Position numbers and translations under genes: made by a program. A DNA stretch of 64,000 nt from Holothuria scabra. Its lineage: Eukaryota; Echinodermata; Holothuroidea; Aspidochirotida; Holothuriidae. The notes beneath the pieces were generated by a model, which saw only the letters and a list, made by a program, of their open reading frames with translations, was not told the origin of the DNA and made no database searches. Positions 24,801 through 36,800 of the stretch are shown here, piece by piece. The stretch is from the NCBI GenBank assembly GCA_037179385.1, contig CM074188.1, forward strand, positions 25,561,318-25,625,317, written 5' to 3'. Each line of letters starts with the position of its first letter. The stretch's first letter is position 1.

Positions 24801-27800
24801 CATGTTACACTACCTTTAAGAAAGATGTTAAAAATAGAATTAACAGCCAATGTACAACATACTGAACATTAGCAATGGAGTTGGTAAAAACAAGCTTCTG
24901 AGCCACAATTAGAAAAAAGGCAGTGGCCTGCCTGACTTGACCCTGAGCCAGTAAACTTCATCTAAAACCTAAACTTTAATCGGCATGACTAGATCGATTG
25001 TTTCTAACTGTATGTAGTAGGGGAGAAATATTTGTGTGAAGTGCTTTGACCTCTGATTTGTCAAACAAGTTCTACAGTATATAAAAACAGGATATTATTT
25101 ATAATTTTGAACCTGTTTGTAAGAACATACCCTTTCTATTGTAAACTTATGAATTTTTTTAAGAGGAACACAACTTGGTTTTTCTGCTCTGAAACCACCC
25201 TTAACCAAGTTTTATATAGCCCATTTCAATGAATATTACAATATCATTTTTGTGTACTGAAGTATGGATCATCTTTTCTTTTCAGTTTTTTTTTTCTTTT
25301 TTTTTTTACAGGAGGGTGTACTTGGTAAGACCAACCATATCAAATGCAAAGCTTATTGCAGGTTTGTTTGACTGCCAAATTATGTAATATTTTCATGTGA
25401 ATAATTAACCCAACTTCTAAATTTTCATATGTTTTCCTTATAGGTCAAATGCAGTTGCCTCAGTTTGAATTAGTTTAGTAGACTATCCTGTGTCATAATT
25501 GGCTCTTTAAGATCATGTGACAATAGTTTTCCTCCTGTTATGCAATATTTAAGTCATGAAATATAATGCAAGATTCCGGGATGAGAAGTAAGAAGTTGTG
25601 AGGTTAAAGTTTTGTTTCAAAATAAGTTTTGAGAAACTGCTTTCACCCTTTGAAGGATATGAATCTCATCCACCTATCTTCTTCCACTTTATAAATCATA
25701 GGTCTATTTATCAGGAGAAATGCAGTCACAACAAGGTTGCTTTTAGAAGACAGACTCTTGTAACCCCAAGTAAATTTTGGTTGGGACTATGAAGTATTTA
25801 GACTATTTAGTCTGTGATGTGCTTTGATTGACGTCAAAGTTTAAAAACTCAAATGATGCATTGTCAATCTTATTCCACACAACACAGATGGAGTGTCTGC
25901 TTTGATTACAATTTTAGGATTATGGATGCTCTCCAAGACATGACTTGAAGCAATAAAGTAATGTACATGGTAGGTTTTTGTTGATAGATGGAAGAACTAA
26001 GCCTAAGTCCAATTTTGGGGAGCGTTTTGCACTGTTGCTGATGGTGCACATGGTACTGTATTCTTCTCAAGGTGGTATGGCACATATGTGTTGGTGTGTT
26101 TTCAAACTGTTCCATCTGGACTATAATTCAAAAGAATGAGTAATTAATGATTTGTTTCCTGTCTCCTCATGTAGATCAGATGAACGCTGACAAAAAGTTT
26201 GGGAAGACCAAAAAGTACAAAGTGTTGTATGTTCCCAGGAGGGTAAGGATTTATAATGTTATGAAAGTGTTTATAAAGTGCTGTAGTATGGTTACCTATT
26301 ATGTAATTATAGGTTTAATGATTGTGGAATTTGCTTTAGCTCAGGGTGATGCATGATCAGAGGGTCCATGCAAGCAACATGAACAACATGAACAAGGGCA
26401 TGGCCCACGTGCTCCAGTGATAGCATGGACTGAGAGAGTTCATTATCGGACTTTCATTCATACACAAGAAAAGCCCAAGTTAAATGAAGAATTTAAACAA
26501 AATTCTAATTTTGATATGTTAATAACCATATTAAAACAGCACAACCTTCAGTAAAAATGGAACATCCAAAGATGAGTGTGCTTATCCGTGCACCATGAGT
26601 TTATCCTGGGATATGACATGGTCATCTGACAGTAATTAACCAATAGAATTTGAGGATATTAAATACGAAGAATGAATGAAAGGCATTTCATTCATGAAAA
26701 GCAGTATCTGTTAGTAAATGCTGCAGTGAGAAATGGAACAGTTCTTTTCTCTAAAGAAAGGAATCCAGTTACATGATAAGTTTGTTAGTTAGTTTGAGGT
26801 TTTAAGTCTCAGTTTCTAACCAGTTGGTTTAGGTACGGCTGGCCACAGCCTTTTTTCCAGTCGTGGCTTACTGGCTTGTTTTCCCCACTTCATCCCTTTT
26901 GCTGAGCATTAAGCAAAGTGGTAGTTTAGTTGCATTTTTATGAGTAAGACTCATCAAGGAGTCAAATCCTAGACATTATGGCTGCAAACTGGGTGCTATA
27001 ACCACTTGGTCATGCAGTATTGTAGGTGATAAGAATGTTGCATTCATTGGTTCTTCATGTGCAACCATTTTTGTTTAAGTTGTTTTTGTCCCAGTTTATT
27101 GATAAGGTTAAAAGTGATTGGATATCAAGTTTAAAAAAATTACAGTAAGATGTTTGCCATCTTTTGTCACTGTATTACAATATTATAACTGGGATGTTAG
27201 AAGTTCATTGTTGAAGATTTACGTTGCAGGATTTGAATTAGATTTAAATAGAAAGTGTGGCCACAGAAGTTGGGCACTGAGATCTTAATTATGATGTCAG
27301 AGCAAAGCAGAGCATGGGTTGCCATGCAGATGCTGGATGGGTAAACTATTGTAATAGACTAATAGGCAAATGAAAAGGCCTTTATTTTTAGTTCTCGCCT
27401 GCTCATTCCATCATGCTATGAGTTCAAATTCTTCCATTAGTAGAATAACTTCTTGGAAAAACAGATTATAATGCCGTAGCTGTAAAATAAAAATAAAAAG
27501 CTCACTCTCATAGAGTGCAAAAATATGAAAATCATTCTCTGTGCTTTATGTCAGTATTTTTGCATTGAAGAAATTGCCGTATATTGATCATTCATCTATG
27601 GTGCCGGTATCAAGGGAATTATATCATGTCAATGGACTCTATATATCATGCTAAATACATTTTGCTTTTGTCAACAGATGTATGTTTGTGATATGATCAT
27701 GGAAGAAGAGGGAGTGTATGAGGGTAAGTGTATAAGAATCCTGTTACCAAATGATCCTTGGATTTGTCAGCTATATATGGGGTCCATCTTCTTCTTTTCA

Positions 27801-30800
27801 TTGAACTGTACCATGAATAGTTTTCTTTTCAAAACCTGAACATTTACATAATATACTTATTATGGGGCATGGGGCTTTTTTCCTACAGTCATCCAGGATG
27901 TTTGCAGATAAAATTATTGCTAAAAATGAGACTTATGGTCCCCCTTATCAGTACTTGACAGTCAGGTTTGTTTTTACGGGTTCAGTTGGAGACACGTCAC
28001 TTCCATTACTCATGCAGCAAGGTGTTGGAAGAAAAAGAAATGTATTGCACATATTCTGCATGCAGGTTTGTTTGCCACATACAGGACTTGTTTTCATGCT
28101 AAAAGTGTTGTGATCCCATATGTTTATACTGCAGTGAGCTGTTGTTATCACTCCGTTGTTGCTAGTGGGTAATGAAAAGATCCAGATGTTCAACCTAATT
28201 ATACAATACTCTTACATGTCCAGCTTTAACTTTAGGCTCAGGCAGCCTCATCCAAGAATCTCCTTCAAAGTCATGTTACTACTTGGCATAACTCTAGAAG
28301 CATTCCCAATTTTCTTGGGAGTGAAACTGTAGTAATTTGCAATACTTTAATTGACAAAACCTGTGCTTTGGAGCTTAATTTCAAAGAATTTAATTAAGCA
28401 CACCAGCCCTTATGATATTAGTCTGTATTCTCAAGAATGTTTTATCTCCCCCCTGTTGTACTGTACTTAAGCCTGAAGCGTCAGCCTAGTTCAGTTTTAT
28501 TCAGTTAATCACTGTGAACGGATAGTGTCAGTTTCATAGCACCCATAGGCTGTTGGGATGTCTGATGTGCAAGATTTCCAGGGTATTGCTCCTCATTGGC
28601 GGGCTTTTAGTCGACAGTTGAAAGAATAGTCCAAAACCAAATTTATTTTTGATATGTCAAAAAGGAGCATATTCTGAGCCTTCTGGTGAATGTTTTATTC
28701 ATTTCCCTTGTTCTGTTCTCAAGATATTAGCGATTAAATGTGGCAAATTTTCTACATAAAGTGAACTTGGAGCAAGCAGGCGTGATGTCATGGCTTCACA
28801 TTAGGTGCGTTCGATATAGTGGCTAGAGCCGAGCCAGCTCAACAGGCTTGGCCAAGATTGATCTTTTGAAAAGAAATCTTAACATCATCAAAATGTCACA
28901 AATTGAGCTGAACAATACGACCAGTCCTCCGAGGTGGTCTAATTGAGCCGGTGATGTATTTCACGTCATATTTCGTCCAGTCAAGAAACTGGTTGAGCTA
29001 GTTGAGCTGGCTCAAGCCACTAAATCAGATGCATCTATTGTTGGCCAATGGTTTGTATTTATTTATAATTTACTACCAATTTTATGCAAAAAAACTTTTA
29101 TTATATAAATAACATTGGTGCAGTCTGAGCAATGGGTTTTTGGAAACTTCATGTGCCTTCAGGGCAAGATAACATCCCCAATCAATTCAAGGTCAAATTA
29201 TCAGGAAGAAAGATAAAAGAAAAACAAAACATTGGCCAACAGTGTGAATCCATGACATCACAACTGCTTGCTTCAAGTCCTTTTCAAAGAAAATGTGTCA
29301 ACTTCAACTGCTAATTTATTGAGAACAGAATATGGGAAATGAATGAAACTTTTACCAGAATTCTTAGAATATGTTCGTCTTCAAACATATCAAACATAAA
29401 TTTGGCTCTGGACTATTCCTCTAAGCTATCATCACATTGCCACAAATTTTGATCCCATTCCAAGCCGATACTTGATACTTTTCCATTTTTGGTTGGAAAG
29501 AGCCAAAAATTTGCCAGCTGGTTCAAATATGTGATTTCATCTGAGGTATACTTATGAACGTTAATTGTTAATTGATTTTTTGCTACCTCTCTTCCTTAAG
29601 TACAGCTTTGATTTGACATGTGTTAACTCCAACAAAAGCCGTCTTTTGATGTGGCATCATGAAATAACTTGTATACATTGAATTTTTGTAGTCCTCAAAT
29701 CATATAGATGAATCCGATTAGCGCTTGTTTTTAGTGACTTTAGGCAGCCATTGGTGGGGTTCATCAGCCTTAATCATCTTCATGTATTGTCTAGTGAATT
29801 TCAAATCCTCATATTCAGTGAAGTTGAGAAAATTAAGATACACTTCAGTGTATAACCATCCATGGAACAGGTAAGTAAGGAAATTTAAAGATTAAAGGTG
29901 ATGGGCTCCAGTAATGGCTAACTAAAATCAGACCATCACAATCTGTCCAGATTCGTCTATACTTACGCCAGTTGGCTAATTTGGGGTCCTTTCTGACAAG
30001 GGATGGAGGGGATTTTATAAAAACTCACTAAAATAGGATTGTCCAATCCAAATTTTTTGTATTGTAGTATCAATGCAGCTTTGGAGATACTGTCATACAA
30101 ACCTGGTGTAGAATGTAATTAATATTAGTTCCCAGGAAACCTTGTAACCTGAAATGCTTTTGTTTTGATTTTAGAGGGCTATTATGATGAATTTAAAATG
30201 GAGCTGATTCCTCTAGATGAAGACATCTTATCTTTTGAGCTGCCTGATTTCTTTAGGTCATTTTTCTTGGTAAGTTATTTCTTGTCTTCATGGAGCAAGT
30301 TTCATTTTTTATCTCTGTAGTAACATTACAGAACCATGATTGTGTTTGATTGTGGTAAGGCATTGAAACGTTTTTGCTTTAAAAATATTTCTCAGGTTTC
30401 GTAGACTATGTACAGCACCATTTATAGTTCAAGTATAGTAACAACAGATTAATGGTAATGGTCCAACAGTCCTTCAAGTTTAAAACAGAATGCTTCATTG
30501 CCTGCATGGGTAGGACAAAAAGCTAAAAAAAAGTGTTTCATTTCACTCTTCCCAAAATTATTAAATTTAATGCCATAAGTTTAGTTTGTAGTTGTTAATT
30601 GCTACAGCATGGCAAATTCCCACCTAAAGATGATGCTCGCTGAAAACCTCAAGGTATTTAATACAGTAGTAAGGTGGGACTTGCTTTGAAGTACCAGTCA
30701 TTGCCCTTCTTCTTTTAATGAATGGAGTGCTAGGGTGCAAAGGCAATAGCTCATGAAGAAGCTAGAGTGTAGTACACTTCTTTTTTATGTTGTGGGTTTT

Positions 30801-33800
30801 TTTTCTTCAACTGAACCAGTCTCCTTATTAAAGTAATGAGCAATAATCTTGTACTGTTTTTTGTGGTAACAGGGCTCTCACAGTGCTAGTTAAAACTTAA
30901 AGTTTAATGATAATTTTTAACGTCTTATTGTAATGTGTCTTTAAAGGGTGATGTTGCGTTTGTTTTACAAGGAAATTTTGTCCTTTGAAAACCAATATTA
31001 ATTGGCAAAGAGTGAAAAATAATTGCAAATAAGGCAGAATGGTAGCCTTCTTTTCAAGAAATAAGTTTCCCTCAGATAGAAATTCATTTGTTTCTTTCTC
31101 AAGAATAATTTGCTCACCCAAACTTTCAACATTTTGAAAGATGCAACTTCCATAACTCTTCTTGTGCATAATATTTTGAGGAGATGAAGCTATTGCTGGG
31201 GTTTATTGAAACTGAATGATTTGAAAATGACCAGAGCTTTTTACTTTTATTGCTATGTCAGAGCATTTAAAACGCAACATTTCCCTTTAACAGTTGAATA
31301 AATTGTAGCATGGATTTTAAACCCATGTGACTTTGGTTCCTTATGTTTAATGCTAAACTCATATTGTAGAGTTAACTGTCAACTACTCATCACAGAACGA
31401 GATCAATCTTGGATACAGACAGTTGCAACGTCTATTATAAACCCACTAAGTATCCATGGTGCCATATATTAAATAATTAACTTATATTGTAAAGTTTACT
31501 ATTAATTGTACTTTACAGGATGGAGATCAGTCTTGGATACAAACGATTGCAACATCAATTGTAAACCTACAAAGTATATTTGGTACTATCCCTCACTGTT
31601 ATGGTATGGGGAGGTGTTCTAAGGTAGGTAGAAAGAGACTTGAAAGTTTAATATTTTAGTCTGTTGGAAGACTTACTTGTAACACAGAGGTTTTATCTTG
31701 TATGGGAGTATTCTTACAGTATTTGTATAGAAGTCTTCTTTGGGACAAGTGAAATCGACTGCATAGTCAAGTGGTTAGAGCATGCAACTTGCAGTTGGGA
31801 TGTCTAGAGTTTGACCCTTGCCTGGTAAATCCTGAAGACTTTAAAAATGGAACCTACTGCTATTGTGTTGGAGCTCTGCATAAGCAATGGAGTAGGGAAA
31901 ACAAGCCAGTGAGCACAACTGGAAGAAGGCTGTGGCCCTCCCGAATTAAACCAGTTTGTTAGAAACTAAGCGGTGAAACTCCATCTAACCTAACCTTGAG
32001 CCAGAGGAAAATCCAAAGTTTCTTTGTTTGTTTCTTGTTTGTTTGTCAATCTGTCTGTGTGTATGTCTGTGTCTTTTTGTTTGCCTTCCTGTCCATCCAT
32101 CTTTCTTTGTGTCATACTTTAAGTCAAAGTATGTCTTAATATTGTATCACACTCTGATGATGAATGGGTGTTACCAGCCTGTGTGGTTTTAATAGTTGTC
32201 ATGGTGATTCTTAAAATGAATTTAGACTTCTCCAGTTAGGGATGGTTTCACTGAAACTCAGCGACAGGAAACTCAACTCAACTACAGTACTAAATTCTGC
32301 CTTTATGAACTATCATGCAGTATCACTAAGTGTTTTGGTCTTCTTTCAGATGGTATTTGACATGGTCAAAGTGTTACAGTCCTTTCAAGGTCCAGCAAAA
32401 GAGGCAGTCAATAACAAGATTGGTCATCTGATACTCTTTGACAGAGATGAAGATATGGTGACTCCATTATGTACTCAAACCACTTATTCTGGCCTGGTTG
32501 ATGATAGATATGGAATTCATTGTGGTAGGTTATCCAGTCAGAGGTATCAGTGTTTGTCTGGGTAAAGAGATTTTTTGGTAACATTTCTTCTAAGTGCATT
32601 TATCTGTTTGTTAGACACTTTGATGGCGATGTTCACAGGGACCATTGGAATGGGAGCTAGGAGGCATTAGTCCCCTCTTTTTTTCTGTTGTGGGCTTGCC
32701 TCATGAACCTCTGAGCACTTCTTGAAAGAGGAGACATTGGTATTCATCCATGCCAAAAATGGCTTCCTATTCCTCAAAATGTTGCATTAAAATATCGGCT
32801 ATTATTAAAGTGCATGCTTTTTTATAAATGCTGCCTTTATTCTGATGCAAATGTTTTCAATGATGAACCGTCTCTTTTCCCTAAAGGTTTTTGTGAATTT
32901 CCAGCAGATGTTACAGGTACAAATAAAAGCCAAAAACTTTTACTAACCAAAGATGATGTGGTAAGTTTTCATAATCTTGGAAATCATGAATGATTTTTTA
33001 CTTACCAGCATTAAACTTAAAGTAGTTTGGTCAGGTGTGCTTATTGTTGGAGGCTCTTCATAGTGTTTCTACAGGTGTTAAAAGCCCTCATCATTTTTTG
33101 ACTGCTGGCCAAAAAGTGTAGTGTAGTACATATATATAGATAGCTGAGAAGCACAGCTGATGGCTGACATGATGCAGGCCTTTAGTTTTAGTTTTTCCAG
33201 GTGTTCTACAAATCACACTCTTCAGAAAATTAATGAGTGTGGTATATGTGCTGTTTTATTAAACTGAAATAGATTTATGTGGCTCCCATTCTTCATCTAG
33301 GTGTGCAAAAAAATCACACTTCTCACAGTGATTTGAGGCAAGTGTTGGTGTACCATCACACTTGCACACCTCAAAATTCAAGGCCTGGTGATGACCATTG
33401 TTTTTATGCCTGGCAGTGGGCATGGCCAACCAGTCATGATTTCATGTGAAATTACTCTATGTGTTCAATTTCTGTTAGTGAAAGGTTTGCAATCCCCTTT
33501 TGCAGTGCCAGACAATACTAATTTGTTTCCTCAGAATAAATAGGATATACATTCCCGTACAGTACTTCATGACAGAATTATAATGCTACTGTACACTGAT
33601 TCACACTTTTTATATTGGTAAATATTAGTACTCTGAATGTTTAAAGCAGTTGATTATTGCAGTGACTGTGTCAGCCCCCTGGAACCAGGAAGCTGTTACG
33701 GAAGGAGATAAAGCACTTACCTTTCCTTTAAAGGTACTAGGATTGCCGACATTAATTCCTAATTGTTATACTCTCAAAATTTTAAGACCATGTACAAAAG

Positions 33801-36800
33801 AGATTAGTTAGTGACAACAATAGTTCCTATCATCTGCTAGATCTCATATACTTGTGGCATGATTTCAACCATTGCCAAAATATTACCAGTCATCAAAGAA
33901 ATAAAAAATTATTCTGATTCTGTACGCCAGTGTCCACTTTTTTGATGGGTTCAGTTGAGCTTCAATTAAGTTTTAGAACATCATCACATTTTTTGCTGTT
34001 TCAGGAACAATCCGGAATCTTTTCAAAATTCATAAACAAATGTTAGACTCTGCATTCATTGCTGAAAAGTGATGTCAGTGACCAATGGAAAAAAATTAGA
34101 ATAATAAAAGAATATGATCACTTAAAAGTGCAGTTAAATCATTTTGTCTAATAGGCTGATGCACGTGTCACACCTGTCGGCAATGATGATAGCTTCCAAG
34201 CTTTGTCAATATGACTTCTCTGTTTGAAGATTAGGCTAGTATGAAAGGCTTGATCTGTCATTAGGAGGGCTAAGTCAACAAACTTACAAGAAGTACTGAA
34301 GGACCTGTCAATCAAAGCCTCTTCTCATAAAAAGGATTAAAGTAGTCTCAATACATATTGCTTGATTAGATGAAATTGAATGAAGTGCTTTATCTCCTTC
34401 CATAACAGCTCCCTGCTGGAACAAACCAGATACCAAATTGAACCAATTTAATTGCAAATATACTCAATGGTATATTAGTGGTGATGTGCTGCTTTGTATG
34501 TAACCTTAGCTTTTATATAATATGAATGACATAATATACAAAAGAAGAAAAACAAAAGAACGATAGCAATCTAAACTTGTTGCATGTCGATAACCTTCTA
34601 CAATCTTGGACAAAACTGTTGGGACACTTTGCCATAATATTCTTGAATTTCAGTTCAAAGGCTTACATGAATCCCCCTCCCCCTCTCCCCCATTGAATGT
34701 TGCTCTGAAAGAGTTACTGTATGCCGTGAATAGGCTAACTGTGGCCAACATTGCGAAGGGGAGCGGGGGTGTCCCAACGAGTTTTGTCCAAGATTGTAGT
34801 CTAAATACCTCCCATTTGCCTCATTTTTCTGGAAGATTGAACTTCTTCCTCGCCGCAGAAGGTAAACAGTTAAAGTGATTGGTCTATATGTTTTCTAAAA
34901 AGATGGTTTTTAGTAAGTTTGAATACAATAGCTATTCTTTCCAACAGCTTTTTGAAGAAATAAGAGACCGTCACATATCTAATGTATTCAACTTTTTGAA
35001 GCAGAAGGCTAAAGAGGTTCAAGTTGGCTATTCAGTAAGTATAGGATTCATTAGCTGCAATAAACAAAAAATGTTTGAAGTGTGTGTGACACTTTCCAAA
35101 CCATGTTGAGATATTGATGAATACACTTACAGTAGTAAGATGTACACTAAAGACGTGGAACCGATAATGTTGGTAAGTCTTCTTTATGGAATAGTCACTT
35201 CAAGAAAATGCTGGCCTTAATGATTTTAATGTACATTGTAAACTTCAGGTCTGCTTTGGAAGAATGGTGGATGTGGGATTAAAAACATTTCATCAGAGTT
35301 GCCCTAAAGTACCGGCTGAAATTTTGTCATATGAAGTGTTTCAGTTTTGATTGATTGCAAGCACTGATAGAGTACATGTTACCTTCATTAGGTAAATCTT
35401 GTTATATTTACTGTTGTATTTATACCTCTTTTATAGCCATTGTGGGGGATAAACAATTTCTAGTCACATTGTAGGAAGCCTTAACCCTTTACCATTGTTT
35501 GGGTCCTTTTGGACCCATGCGGAGAGCTCGGCTGTCACCCATCTTTACTGTTTCATGCGGAGCTCGAAACTGCGAGTAACTACCCGAAAATTTGGCCACA
35601 ACAACGAAAGAGACATTAGTTTAAGGTCATGGGGTCAATGGCCTACGGAAGCCGATGCGGGGCGGGCTACATCCGCTTTACCGCCCACTCCAGAGGTGTG
35701 CAAATATGCCCCTGATCGGAGCACAAGGGTAAAGGGTTAAAAGGAGGTGGGAAGGGGCAAGAAAGATTCTGTTCTGTAGCATCTGCGTATTAGTGCCAAC
35801 ATTGATGTTATTGTGAATCATTCTTTGTCTTGTGAATTTATAAGTATCTGGATGTAGCAATGTAAAAAATGCAGGTTTACTTTTTACATAGTTTCTAGCT
35901 TTTGGTTTTGAAGTGAAGCTTGCCAGTAAGCCACAACTGGTAAAAAGGTTGCCTGATATAGAATATATGTTAAGAAACTGAGCTGCAAAATCTTTTTCTT
36001 ACTAACTTCAAAGATGGCATTATGCTTGATTCCCATACATGAGTACTTTGCATAGATTCATTGCTGAGTAAAAGCCTTTCTTTTTTCATCATTACTCAAA
36101 TGTTGGCTGCTGGTGAACTCTTCAAGTACCCATTTGGGTTCTACTCTTCTGTGGGGAGGGGTGTGGGAATGGGAATACCCAATATGCCCGAAAAAAGTGT
36201 TAACCAGAATTTTGGTAAATAACAAAGGTACATGACAGAAAAAAACTGCAGAAATAAGGTAGAATGTTTTGATTTAAATTCAACAAAAAATGTTAGATAA
36301 CCTTCCTTGTCAGCATAGGGTAAGAGGATACTTTGCGCAAAATATCTTATTCTTCAAGAAACACTACCTAAGCAGAGTTCCATCATTAGTTGTCACAGAG
36401 CATTTAGAAAATTTTAAAAACCTTGGTTCCTCTCAGACAGATGGAAATGGCATTTTCTTTGCCTGTATTAAAGAAGACTATAGTCAAAGCAGATGTCATT
36501 TTTTTTGCAACAAAGTCCTCTGCTCTGCCAGAAAAATGCATGGCTTCCTCCAAAAATTTCTACCAGTAAAAGTAAAATAAGGGTTGGTGGTGCCACCATC
36601 TGACATCACGTAACAGCCGTCAATTTTTAGGAACCCCCCGAGTCATATGTGTGACTCATGCAAAAGAACATTTAGGCTTTATAGTTTGGCTGGGGGTTGC
36701 AACACATAAATGTTCCACAATAGCTCTACTGGCCGGTGGATGCAAAGATGCTTTTCACAAGCAGGGTGTGAAAATAGTTTGATTCTTATGATCAAGCTAG

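Noticed and set aside
31396..31470. Mutually exclusive alternative exon
   Set aside because: The duplicate has no donor site, has lost one base after the acceptor and contains stops; it cannot replace the true exon.
34606..34878. 90-codon + strand frame before the exon at 34948
   Set aside because: No similarity to VPS33B or another family that I can see, and the flanking exons already join in phase without it.
35495..35740. 81-codon frame resembling one at 41610-41849
   Set aside because: Both lie inside copies of the same MITE; the shared protein sequence reflects the DNA repeat.
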